From positions 1 through 64,000 of the forward strand of contig JAOPYK010000040.1 in the NCBI GenBank assembly GCA_025964695.1: a stretch of DNA of 64,000 bases, read 5' to 3'. Under the pieces are notes generated by a model that made no database searches, had not been told where the DNA came from, and saw only the letters and a list, made by a program, of their open reading frames with translations. The position numbers and the translations under genes are program-made. This stretch comes from Streptosporangiaceae bacterium (GTDB taxonomy: Bacteria; Actinomycetota; Actinomycetes; Streptosporangiales; Streptosporangiaceae). This document shows positions 24,629 through 32,762 of this stretch, piece by piece (within the stretch, counting starts at the first letter, position 1; every line of letters starts with the position of its first letter).

Positions 24629-25825
24629 TCAGGTGGCGGCCAGCAGGTCCCGGAGGTTGTCTCCCATGATCTTTCGCTGCACCGACGCGTCCAGGCCGCG
24701 CAGGTCCTCCAGGAAGTCGATCGGCTCGGCCACACCCTCCGGGTGCGGCCAGTCGGAGCCGAACAGGACCCGCTCGGGCCGCAGGGTGTCCAGAAGGGAG
24801 GCGACGCTGTCCTCCTGGAACGGCGTGATCCAGATGTGCTCGTGGAAGGCCTCGACAGGGTCCTTGCCGAACGTCTGGGGGATCTTGCCGTAAGCGTTGC
24901 CCAGCCGGCGGAGCAGCTCCGGAGCCCAGGCCGAGCCGAGCTCGACGGTGGCCACCCGCAGACCCGGATGCCGGTCGAAGACGCCGTGGCAGATCAGTGC
25001 CGTGATGGTGTCGGAGATCGGCCGCTCGACGTGCAGCGACAGGGTCTCGGCGAACGGCGACTCGTTGTAAGTCTGAAAGGTGGTCCGCTCGCCCCAGTCG
25101 CGGGCGTGTTTGGCGTAGCCGGAGTCGGCGGCATGGAAGGCCACGACCAGCCCGGCCTCGGCGGCCATGGCCCAGAATCTGTCGTGTGCCGGGTCGCCGA
25201 GCGAACGGGGGCCGGTGGGAGTGACCACCGGGGCCGGCCGGAAGACGATGAGGCGGGTGCCCGCCTCGATCACGCGCTCCAGTTCACGCTCGGCCGCCGC
25301 CGGGTCCACCAGGCTGAAGACCGGCGGGGAGACGATGCGGCCGTCGCGGTTGTAGCCCCACTCGTCCTCGATCCAGCGGTTGAAAGCGTCCAGCACGGCG
25401 TGCAGCGCCGGCGGGTCGTCGTGCAGCAACTCCTCGATGCCGAGCGCCAGGGTCGGCAGCAGGCAGGCGGTGCCGACGTTCTGACGACCCAGCACATCGA
25501 GCCGCAGCGACCGGTCCCGGTATTCCGGGCGGATGGGCTCCAGCGAACCGATCAGGCCCTTGGCGTCGGCGCCCGCGCTGTTCCTGCCGCGGAAGTAGTC
25601 GGCGAGGGCGCCCGGCTTGGCGACCGGGTCGAACGTCGGGTTGCTGATCATGGAGAAGACGCGGTCGCCGATCAGCAGGCGGGTGCGTCCGTCCTCGGTC
25701 TTCGCCCAGCGGATCGCGTACTGGAACCGCTTGTCCAGGTGCCGGGTGAAGGAGTCCGCGGCTTCGTAGAAGTGCTGGTCCATATCGGCGAGCACGAAGC
25801 CCGGTCCCAGCGATGAGTCGGTCAT
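24629..25825 (-). CDS. Metal-dependent amidohydrolase (amidohydrolase 2 family)
   Basis: A 398-residue TIM-barrel protein, second of the island. The ATG at 25825 (MTDSSLGPGFVLADMDQHFYE) is preceded by AAAGG; the longer open frame upstream is unrelated sequence crossing the promoter. Metal-site motifs are MDQHFYE near the N-terminus, VAFHAADSGY in the middle and LFGSDWPHPEG near the C-terminus. It resembles 2-amino-3-carboxymuconate semialdehyde decarboxylase-type relatives seen in actinobacterial hydrolase sets. It could hydrolyse a ring or decarboxylate an acid in the pathway. It is divergent from the GH1-like gene, with an AT-rich element at 25869-25889. Confidence 0.88.
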   Translation of the reverse strand: MTDSSLGPGFVLADMDQHFYEAADSFTRHLDKRFQYAIRWAKTEDGRTRLLIGDRVFSMISNPTFDPVAKPGALADYFRGRNSAGADAKGLIGSLEPIRPEYRDRSLRLDVLGRQNVGTACLLPTLALGIEELLHDDPPALHAVLDAFNRWIEDEWGYNRDGRIVSPPVFSLVDPAAAERELERVIEAGTRLIVFRPAPVVTPTGPRSLGDPAHDRFWAMAAEAGLVVAFHAADSGYAKHARDWGERTTFQTYNESPFAETLSLHVERPISDTITALICHGVFDRHPGLRVATVELGSAWAPELLRRLGNAYGKIPQTFGKDPVEAFHEHIWITPFQEDSVASLLDTLRPERVLFGSDWPHPEGVAEPIDFLEDLRGLDASVQRKIMGDNLRDLLAAT

Positions 25826-25868
25826 GGGATGCCTTTCTCGGCCGTCGGGAGGAGCCCAAGAACGGGTA

Positions 25869-25889
25869 CTAATAGTTATATCATTTATC
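25869..25889. promoter_or_regulatory. AT-rich island upstream of the second amidohydrolase
   Basis: CTAATAGTTATA followed by TCATTTATC, 44 bases before the ATG at 25825 on the minus strand. It contains the AATAGTT core shared with 9806 and 20177. Weak symmetry; membership of the same regulon is inferred. Confidence 0.4.
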
Positions 25890-26085
25890 TTCATCATGCC
25901 GAAGGGGGAGCGTGCCGATCTGAGCGGGCGGGCGGGACGGCGGTGGCCGTTCGCGGGAGTCGGCCGCCGAGTAACCTGCCAGAAACATTGTGGCGACCTC
26001 CCCGTGGTGTTAGCGTCCAAAACGGTGCCCTGGCTGGGCGAACGCTTTCGCACGTTGGATGATCGGTTACCGGCGGGTGGTGAGG

Positions 26086-27564
26086 ATGAGCGCCTCCGAA
26101 GCGTGGAACCGCATGCGCGGCCTCGACTGGGGGATCGCCACGGCCGACAACATCGGTGCCCCTGCGCTGACGCCGGGCGAGCGCACGGCGTCCATACGAG
26201 GCGTCTGCGCGCCGGTGTCCGGCCACGCCGACCGGTGGGCCCGTGACCTGCGAGAGGTCGTCGGCGTCACGCCGGTCGCCCACCGGGCCATCGTCGGCTG
26301 GCCCTATCTGCAGCCCGATGGGCCGGGCGGCTGGGATCGGGCCGCGCTCGATCGCTGTGACCGCGCGCTGGACGCCAGGCTCGCCGCCGGCCTGCGCCCG
26401 AGCCTGACGCTGCTGCACATGGACCTGCCGGCCTGGCTGGATGACGAGGGCGGCTGGCTCCTACGGGAGACCGCGCTGCGCTTCGCCGACTTCGCGGCCG
26501 AACTGGGGCGCCGTTTCGGGGACCGGGTGAACCGCTGGATCACCTTCACCGATCTGGCGGCACCCTCCCTGGCCGACCGCGTCGCGGGAATACGGCCGCC
26601 CGGCCGGGGCATCGGCGCCGCGGGGCTGCCGGCGGTGCACCACGTGCTGCTGGCGCACGGGCTCGCGGTACGAGCACTGCGTGATGCGGCGGTGTACGGA
26701 AAGATCGGGAGTGCCCTGCCGCTCATCGGCTCCTACGCCGCCACCGGCGACCCCTGGGACCGGATCGCACTGGAAAGCTTCGAGTCCTGGACGCTGCGGC
26801 TGTTCCTGGACCCGCTGCTGCTCAGCGAGCACATGACGCAGGACGACGGCACCTCGCCGGTGGCGGAGTCTGGCTGTGTGCGGCCCGGTGACATGGAGAT
26901 CATCGGGGGGCCCCAGGACTTTCTCGGCTTCACCTGGGCCGGGTCCTGCCGGATCGCGGCTCCGGAGAACCTGGCGAGGGTGCTGCCCGCGATGGGCTGC
27001 TTCGGGGCGTTGAACGACGTCAACCGGTTGCTCGTCCGGCTCGGTTTCACGATCGTCCCATTCGACGAGGTTCCGACCTCGTCCAATGGCTGGCCCATCG
27101 TTCCCGAAGCGCTGGCCGACGCGGTGGCCGCGGCCCGGGACCTCTACGGTGACCTGCTGCCGCCGCTCTACATCACCGACAGCGGCATCGGTGAGCTGGA
27201 CACCGCGGGGCCGCCCGGGCAGATCACCGAGCGGCGTCGCGCACTGCTGGCCGCCAGGCTGACCTGGCTGTCCGACGTCATGGCGGAGGGCGTGGACGTG
27301 CGCGGCTACGAGTACTGGTCCGTCATGGACAACCTGGAGTGGCAGCTGCGTTACTACCGCCTCTACGGGATCGCCGTTCCCGACCGGGAGCCGGTGACCC
27401 AGCCGCCGATCCCGTGCGACTGGATCGGCGCCGGCACATTCGACCAGCCGCGTCCGGCGGCGTCCGTCACCACGACCGCCACGACCGCAACCACGACGGA
27501 CCCGGCCGACGTCGCGGCGGCCGCCGGCAAGCCGGGCACGGTCCGGCTGCTGAGGCGCGACTGA
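26086..27564 (+). CDS. GH1-like (family 1 glycosidase) protein with both catalytic Glu replaced
   Basis: A protein of about 492 residues with the whole GH1 barrel recognisable: WGIATADN at the start, a TFNEP-like segment TFTDL, FLGFTWAG, GWPIVPEAL, YITDSG, and the late GYEYWSVMDNLEWQLRYYRLYGI. The acid/base Glu of TFNEP is Asp (residue about 156) and the nucleophile Glu of ITENG is Asp (about 365). Normal beta-glycosidase activity is therefore doubtful. The C-terminus is a Thr/Ala-rich disordered tail. Start is uncertain: ATG 26086 has GGTGG upstream, ATG 26059 has no site. It lies inside the acyl-CoA island between an amidohydrolase and a CoA-transferase; its role is unknown. Confidence 0.8.
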   Translation: MSASEAWNRMRGLDWGIATADNIGAPALTPGERTASIRGVCAPVSGHADRWARDLREVVGVTPVAHRAIVGWPYLQPDGPGGWDRAALDRCDRALDARLAAGLRPSLTLLHMDLPAWLDDEGGWLLRETALRFADFAAELGRRFGDRVNRWITFTDLAAPSLADRVAGIRPPGRGIGAAGLPAVHHVLLAHGLAVRALRDAAVYGKIGSALPLIGSYAATGDPWDRIALESFESWTLRLFLDPLLLSEHMTQDDGTSPVAESGCVRPGDMEIIGGPQDFLGFTWAGSCRIAAPENLARVLPAMGCFGALNDVNRLLVRLGFTIVPFDEVPTSSNGWPIVPEALADAVAAARDLYGDLLPPLYITDSGIGELDTAGPPGQITERRRALLAARLTWLSDVMAEGVDVRGYEYWSVMDNLEWQLRYYRLYGIAVPDREPVTQPPIPCDWIGAGTFDQPRPAASVTTTATTATTTDPADVAAAAGKPGTVRLLRRD

Positions 27565-27651
27565 TCACAAGGCCCGGAGCTCCGCGCTCGGCCTGGCCCG
27601 GGATGCGGGGCTCCGGTGACGTGAGGCTCCGGTGGCGCGGGGACGACGGGG

Positions 27652-28869
27652 TCAGAGGACCGCGCCCTGGACCTTGAGCTCGAGGATCTCGTCCATCGTC
27701 AGGCCGATGTCCTTCAGGATGTCATCGGTGTGCTCGCCGTGGTCCGGAGCGCGGGTGAGGGCGGGTGGCGTCTCGTCGAACTGCAGGGGAGAGGGCACCA
27801 GGCGGAACGACGAGCCGTCGGGGGCCTCGACGTCCACGAGGTATCCGTTGGCCTTGGCCTGCGGGTCCTCGAGAATCTCACTTGCGCGCTGGACCGGCGC
27901 CCACACGCCCCTGATGTCGGCGAGCACGGCCTTCCACTCGGCGAAGGTGCGTTCGGCGAAGAGGTCGTCGAGGATCTCGATGCACGCGTCCCGGTTCTCC
28001 GACATCGCCTTGCCGGTGGCGAAACGAGGGTCATCGGCCAGTTCCGGGCGGCCGGCGGCGCTGACGAGCTCGGGCCAGAACCGTTCGTACTGCAGCATGT
28101 TGAACAGCAGATACCGGCCGTCCTTGGTGCGGTAGTAGTTCACCAGCGGGTTCGGCATCGTCTCGTGACTGCGGAAGGGCAGTCGTTCCATCCCGAAGAG
28201 CCCGGCTCCGGCCAGCGTGGCACCGGTGGCCCACATGCCCATGGCGAGCAGCGAGTTGTCGACGATCATGGCCTCGCCGGTGCGGTCGCGGTGCAGCAGG
28301 GCCGCCGCGACCCCGCCGGCCAGGGTGAGCCCGCCGAGCACGTCGCCGTAGGCGGGGCCGGGCTGCATCGTGGGGAAGTCACTGCCGGGTGGGGTGCCGA
28401 TATCGGCGGAGCCGCCGCGGGCCCAGAAGGTGGCCAGGTCGTACCCGCCGCGTTCGGCCTCGGGGCCGCGCTGGCCGTTGGCGGATCCGCGCACGTAGAT
28501 GATGTCGGGATTGACGGCCCGGATGTCCTCGACGTCGATGCCGAGCTTGCGGCGGCCCGCGGGCAGGAAGTTGGTGAGGAAGACGTCCGCCTGCGCGGCC
28601 AGCTTGAGCAGGACATCATGACCGGCGGGTGAGGCCAGATCGAGCCCGATGCTCTTCTTGCCGCGGTTGGGCACCTCCATCATGTGGTTCACCGAACCCC
28701 CGCCGGGCACCAGACCCGAGCTGATGAGCCCGCGCTGGGGGTCCCCGTGCTCGGGATGCTCGATCTTGACGACCTCGGCACCCCACTCCGCCAGGACCGC
28801 GCCGGCCATCGGGACGTAGGTCCAAGCGGCGACCTCGATGACCTTCACACCGTTCAGGATGGCTTTCAC
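27652..28869 (-). CDS. Class III (CaiB/BaiF) CoA-transferase
   Basis: A 405-residue member of the formyl-CoA transferase family. GTG at 28869 follows AGGAGA. N-terminal VIEVAAWTYVPMAGAVLAEWGAEVVKIEHP is diagnostic, and the aspartyl-CoA-forming Asp lies in YDLATFWARGG. Later motifs (GDVLGGLTLAGGVAAALLHRDRTGE, FWPELVSAAGRPELADDPRF) are normal. It transfers CoA between carboxylic acids and so offers an ATP-independent way to activate the substrate. It is followed upstream by the second AMP-forming ligase, both preceded by AT-rich sites. Confidence 0.93.
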   Translation of the reverse strand: MKAILNGVKVIEVAAWTYVPMAGAVLAEWGAEVVKIEHPEHGDPQRGLISSGLVPGGGSVNHMMEVPNRGKKSIGLDLASPAGHDVLLKLAAQADVFLTNFLPAGRRKLGIDVEDIRAVNPDIIYVRGSANGQRGPEAERGGYDLATFWARGGSADIGTPPGSDFPTMQPGPAYGDVLGGLTLAGGVAAALLHRDRTGEAMIVDNSLLAMGMWATGATLAGAGLFGMERLPFRSHETMPNPLVNYYRTKDGRYLLFNMLQYERFWPELVSAAGRPELADDPRFATGKAMSENRDACIEILDDLFAERTFAEWKAVLADIRGVWAPVQRASEILEDPQAKANGYLVDVEAPDGSSFRLVPSPLQFDETPPALTRAPDHGEHTDDILKDIGLTMDEILELKVQGAVL

Positions 28870-28915
28870 GCCGGCTCTCCTCACACTCTGCCCGGTCCAG
28901 GTCGGCCAGTCTATT

Positions 28916-28932
28916 AGTTAAATTATTTAACT
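28916..28932. promoter_or_regulatory. Perfect palindrome: best example of the island operator
   Basis: AGTTAAA (28916-28922), TTA, TTTAACT (28926-28932): perfect 7-bp arms with 3-bp spacer. It lies 47 bases upstream of the CoA-transferase GTG on the minus strand. Related half-sites occur at 1509, 9806, 20177, 23546 and 30509. The FadR-type GntR protein at 5365 is the likely binder; not shown. Confidence 0.55.
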
Positions 28933-28954
28933 TCAATGCTCGTCGAGTGCCTGT

Positions 28955-30454
28955 TCAGGCGACGGCCCCGCCGCCCAGCGCGTTGACCAGCTCACGCCGC
29001 AGCAGCTTTCCGGTGGGGGTGTACGGCAGCGCGTCCTGGAAGACCACCACGTCGGGGGTCTTCGAACCGCGCAGCCGGCTGCGCACCCACGATTGCAGCG
29101 TCTCCCCGTCGACCTCGGCCCCGTCGTGCGTCACGACGAACGCTGCGATCCGCTCGCCCCACTCCTCGTCGGGCAGGCCCACCACCGCCACCTCGCGCAC
29201 CGCGGCGTGCCGCAGCAGCGCGTCCTCGACCTCGGCGGGCGCGACGTTCTCCCCGCCCCGGATGATCGTGTCGTCCGCGCGGCCCTCGATGAACAGGTAG
29301 CCGTCGTCGTCGAAAAGGGCGAGGTCCCGGGTGCGGAACCACCCGTCGGCGTCGACCAGGGACCCGGCGCCCTTGTACTCACCGGACACCTGCGGTCCGC
29401 GCACCCACAGCTCACCCCGCGACCCTGACGGCAGTACGGTGCCGTCTGCGGCGCGGATCTGCGCCTCGACACCCGGGACCATCCGGCCGGCGGAACGCAG
29501 GCGTGCCCGGATCGCCGGATCGTCCGATGTCAGCGCCGCCCGGTGGTCATCCGGCCCGAGCAGGGCGATGGTGGAGCTGGTCTCGGTGAGGCCGTAGGCG
29601 TTGACGAACCCGGTGTCCGGGAAGCAGCGCAGGGCCGCTTCGAGAACGGTGGCCGGCATCCGCGCGCCGCCGTACGCGAGTGACCGGAGCGTGGGCACGC
29701 CGGCCGGCCGGCCGTCCAGGTGCTCCACGATGCGCGCGAGCATCGTCGGGACGAGCATCGCCGAGGTGACGCCCTCCTCGCGCACCAGCCGCAGCCAGCC
29801 CTCGGGGGTGAAGTTCCCGAGGTGGATCATCCGGCGCCCGGCGTAGATGTTGCTGAGCACCGATCCGACGCCCGCGACGTGATAGGGCGGCACGCTGACC
29901 AGGACCGCGTCAGCCCCATCGGCGCTGCCGAACTCCACCGTCTGCAGGATGTAGCTCGTCAGGTGCCGGTGGCGCAGCACCGCCGCCTTCGGCGCCGCCG
30001 TCGTACCGCTGGTGAACAGCAGAACAGCCGGGTCGTCTTCGGAGGCCTCCAGGCCTTCGGCGGGCTCGGCCGCGAGGCCCTTCTCCAGTAGTGCCGGCGT
30101 GGCCATGACCTCGGCGCCGGCCGCCGCGAAGACCTCTGTGAAGTCCTCATCGGCGATCACTAGCGGCCGCTCGGTGCGGGCGAGCAGATCGGTGAGCGCC
30201 TCCGCCGACAGCCGGTAGTTCACCGGTACGAGCGGCACGCCGGCCAGGGCGGCGCCGAAGAGCACCACGGGGAAGGCGGGCCCGTTGACGCCGGCGAAGA
30301 CTAGCTCCCGGGCTCCGGTCGAGCGGACGACGCTCGCCACGCCCGCCGCGGTCCGCCGCAACAGCGCGTAGCTCATCCCCGTCGCCCGGCGACCGGTGGC
30401 GGCGCGCTCCGGGTCGCCGGCCACAGCCATCTCCAGCAGCATCGCGATGTTCAA
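28955..30454 (-). CDS. AMP-forming acyl-CoA ligase
   Basis: A 499-residue adenylating enzyme. TTG at 30454 follows GGAAGGAACT. The P-loop LLFTSGTTAAPKAAV, AYGLTETSST, and the C-terminal PYTPTGKLLRRELV with the catalytic lysine are clear. The usual TGDL motif reads TRDL (WFRTRDLALFDDDGY), and the hinge reads GRADDTIIRGGENVAPAEVE. It is shorter than the ligase at 11098 and only distantly similar, so it likely takes a different acid. It is divergent from the LLM oxidoreductase. Confidence 0.92.
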   Translation of the reverse strand: MNIAMLLEMAVAGDPERAATGRRATGMSYALLRRTAAGVASVVRSTGARELVFAGVNGPAFPVVLFGAALAGVPLVPVNYRLSAEALTDLLARTERPLVIADEDFTEVFAAAGAEVMATPALLEKGLAAEPAEGLEASEDDPAVLLFTSGTTAAPKAAVLRHRHLTSYILQTVEFGSADGADAVLVSVPPYHVAGVGSVLSNIYAGRRMIHLGNFTPEGWLRLVREEGVTSAMLVPTMLARIVEHLDGRPAGVPTLRSLAYGGARMPATVLEAALRCFPDTGFVNAYGLTETSSTIALLGPDDHRAALTSDDPAIRARLRSAGRMVPGVEAQIRAADGTVLPSGSRGELWVRGPQVSGEYKGAGSLVDADGWFRTRDLALFDDDGYLFIEGRADDTIIRGGENVAPAEVEDALLRHAAVREVAVVGLPDEEWGERIAAFVVTHDGAEVDGETLQSWVRSRLRGSKTPDVVVFQDALPYTPTGKLLRRELVNALGGGAVA

Positions 30455-30508
30455 GGCTCAGTTCCTTCCGCTGCGGCCCTCGACGTGCTCGCGGTCCGGC
30501 CGCTGGAC

Positions 30509-30530
30509 AGCTAATCACTTATTACGTTAG
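30509..30530. promoter_or_regulatory. AT-rich site between ligase and LLM oxidoreductase
   Basis: AGCTAATCACTTATTACG plus TTAG: the outer CTAA/TTAG are inverted. It sits in the 109-base gap of a divergent pair. Similar in base content and AGCTAA start to the sites at 1509 and 23546. Confidence 0.4.
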
Positions 30531-30563
30531 ATCTTTACCATCATTCACGGAAGGCGCCAAGAC

Positions 30564-31475
30564 ATGCGATTCATCTACCAGTTCCCGCCCCGCGCGGTGA
30601 AGCACTACGAGCGGTGGACCGCCGGCCACGAGCTAGCCGAGGTCGCCGTCGCGGCCGAGGAGGCGGGCTTCGACATGGTCTCGATGACCGATCACCCCTT
30701 CCCCGAGCAGCGCTGGCTCGACAACGGCGGCCATCACTCGCTCGACCCCTTCGTGGCCCTGTCCTTCATGGCACAGGCGACCTCACGGCTCAGGCTGCTC
30801 ACCGCCCTGCTCGTCGCGGGTTACCGGAATCCCTACCTCGCGGCGAAGTCGATCGCCAGCCTGGACCTGCTCTCCGGTGGCCGCCTCGTCGTGGGCATGG
30901 GCGCGGGCTACCTGCAACCCGAGTTCGCCGTACTGGGCGCGGATTTCACCGACCGCGGCCCGCGATTCGACGAGGCGCTGTCGGCGATGAAGGCCGCGTG
31001 GACGGGCGAGCCGGTCGAGCACGACAGCCCCTCGTTCCCCGCGCACGGCCACGTGCAGCTGCCCAGGCCCGCGCAGCGACCGCATCCGCCGATCTGGATC
31101 GGCGGCAACAGCAGGGCCGCCCGCCGCCGGGTGGCCGAGTCGGCGGACGGCTGGATGCCGTTCCAGCAGGGCCCGGAGATGGCGAGCATCACCGGAACGC
31201 CCGCACTCGACTCCGTCGACGTCCTCGCCGGCCACATCGCCGAGATCCGCGAGGCGCGGGTGGCGGCGGGCCGCACCACTGATCTCGACGTCTGCTGGGC
31301 GCCTTGGGGACACCCCGGCGAGGACTACCTGCGTGCGCTGGCGGAGAGCATCCCGTGGTACGAGACCGCGGGCATCACGTACATCCTGATCGAGTCCCAG
31401 GCGCGCGGCTTCGACGCCTGCCTCACCGAGCTTGAGCTCCTCCGCGACCACCTGCCGCATCCGGCCCCGCGCTGA
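30564..31475 (+). CDS. LLM-class flavin/F420-dependent oxidoreductase
   Basis: A 303-residue luciferase-like TIM barrel. GGAAGG lies upstream of the ATG. The hallmarks are DMVSMTDHPFPEQ at residues about 37-50, RLRLLTALLVAGYRNPYLAAKSIASLDLLSGGRLVVGMGAGYLQPEF split over two strands (about 73-118), and HPPIWIGGNSRAARRRVAESADGWMP. Family members use F420 or FMN to oxidise alcohols or reduce enones, or act as monooxygenases. In this pathway an F420-dependent dehydrogenase or reductase of a cyclic intermediate is plausible. Its 3' end overlaps an antisense decayed gene. Confidence 0.9.
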   Translation: MRFIYQFPPRAVKHYERWTAGHELAEVAVAAEEAGFDMVSMTDHPFPEQRWLDNGGHHSLDPFVALSFMAQATSRLRLLTALLVAGYRNPYLAAKSIASLDLLSGGRLVVGMGAGYLQPEFAVLGADFTDRGPRFDEALSAMKAAWTGEPVEHDSPSFPAHGHVQLPRPAQRPHPPIWIGGNSRAARRRVAESADGWMPFQQGPEMASITGTPALDSVDVLAGHIAEIREARVAAGRTTDLDVCWAPWGHPGEDYLRALAESIPWYETAGITYILIESQARGFDACLTELELLRDHLPHPAPR

Positions 31476-31985
31476 GACCCGTCGAGATCACGATCTTGCC
31501 CAAGGCCCGGCGGGCGGCCACATGCTCCAGTGCTGCGCCCGCGTCTTCGAGGGGGAGAACGGCGGACACGCGCGGGCGCATGCCCTCCGGCCACCAGCCG
31601 GGCGAGGGCGGCCTCGCCGTCCGCCACCCGCTCCGGCAGGTGGCCGGCGAGCGTACGGAGCTCGAAACCGCGCACGGTGATCCCCTTGAGCAGCACCAGG
31701 TTGAGCGGGATGCGGGGGATCTCGCCGGCGGCGAAGCCGACGCAGACGAACCGGCCGCCCCAGCGGCACGCCCGCAGCGCGGGCTCGGCATAGGGGCCGC
31801 CCACCGGGTCGATCACCAGGTCCGCGCCGTCTCCGGTGATCCGCCGGATGTGGCTCTTGAGGCGAAGGCACCGGTATGAGTCGTGCCCATGACCGCGGTG
31901 CCCGGCGACCGGCGACGGGGTCGGGAAGCTCACGGACGACGAGCGTGGACGGCGGGCGGTAGACCTCGCAGCGGGCGGCTCTCAT
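31423..31985 (-). pseudogene. Decayed zinc-type quinone oxidoreductase (internal deletion and frameshift)
   Basis: The frame starting at 31985 reads MRAARCEVYRPPSTLVVREL then PDPVAG, a normal N-terminus of a quinone oxidoreductase. It then loses homology, and the nucleotide-binding half resumes in another frame near 31860 as ADLVIDPVGGPYAEPAL, RWGGRFVCVGFAAGEIPRIPLN, then LLKGITVRGFE. Near 31580 the frame shifts again to give AVLPLEDAGAALEHVAARRA and LGKIVIST. Some 170-200 residues of the middle are missing. The gene cannot make a working enzyme. It overlaps the 3' end of the LLM gene and precedes the TetR gene on the other strand. Confidence 0.8.
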
Positions 31986-32027
31986 CGCGGGCGTCCGGGG
32001 ACGGGAAGGATCACTAGTGGGAACACC

Positions 32028-32052
32028 ATTCTCAGTATAGTGTTCTGAGAAT
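32028..32052. promoter_or_regulatory. Inverted repeat upstream of TetR gene (putative operator)
   Basis: ATTCTCAG (32028-32035) is the exact inverse of CTGAGAAT (32045-32052), spaced nine bases. The right half contains GTTCTGAGAAT, which reappears (inverted, one base changed) at 36243-36253 before the second TetR gene. It ends 17 bases before the ATG at 32070, so the TetR protein probably represses itself here. Confidence 0.6.
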
Positions 32053-32069
32053 TGGAGTGGGGGTTGCAC

Positions 32070-32717
32070 ATGGAGGAGCCCGAGCCGGTAGTGCGCGGGG
32101 GTACCCGGCTGCGACGGCGTCCGTCGCCCGGCAGGCAGGCGCGCTATGACGACGAGGTCCGGCGGCTGATCGAGGCGGCCCAGACCGTGATGCGTCGCTG
32201 CGGCACCGAGGAGACGCCGAGGGTCGCTGACATCCTGGCGGAGGCAGGTCTGTCCAACCAGGCGTTCTACCGCCACTTCCGGGGCCGGGACGACCTGGTC
32301 GTGGCCACCTTCGAACACGGCCTGATCACGCTGTTCGAGTACCTGTCCCATCAGGTCGCCAAAGAGCCCACCGTCGAGGGCCGCGTCAGGGCCTGGGTCT
32401 CCGGGGTTCTGGTGCAACTGGTCGATCCGGAGCTGGTCGAGCTCACCCGGGCGATCTTCTGGAACGTGAACCGCATCCCCACCGGGAGAACCGAGCTGGA
32501 GGCGGCCAACAGCGAGCGGATCCGGGGGCTGCTGGTCGCCACGCTGCGCGAGGGAGGGTCACCGGACCCCGACCGGGACGCCACCGCCATCACGACCCTG
32601 GTCCTGGGCATGACCGAGCGCTTTCTCACCACGCGGCAGACCCCCGGGTCGGCGGACATCGACCATCTTGTTCGGTTCTGCCTCCACGCGATCGGTGAGC
32701 CCGCCACGCCGGCGTGA
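32070..32717 (+). CDS. TetR family regulator
   Basis: A 215-residue protein. ATG 32070 follows GGAGTGGGGG; TTG 32052 is unlikely because it lies in the operator. The N-terminal basic arm (GTRLRRRPSPGRQARY) is followed by a TetR helix-turn-helix (VADILAEAGLSNQAFYRHFRGRDDLVVATFEHG), then an all-helical ligand domain. It is 46 bases upstream of the APH-like gene on the same strand. The second TetR at 36310 has the same layout and a shared promoter motif, so the two probably bind related sites controlling 32-39 kb. Confidence 0.9.
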   Translation: MEEPEPVVRGGTRLRRRPSPGRQARYDDEVRRLIEAAQTVMRRCGTEETPRVADILAEAGLSNQAFYRHFRGRDDLVVATFEHGLITLFEYLSHQVAKEPTVEGRVRAWVSGVLVQLVDPELVELTRAIFWNVNRIPTGRTELEAANSERIRGLLVATLREGGSPDPDRDATAITTLVLGMTERFLTTRQTPGSADIDHLVRFCLHAIGEPATPA

Positions 32718-32762
32718 CGGCGTGGCGCCTGAGGAACGCGGCACCTTATGAGGGAGAGACGA

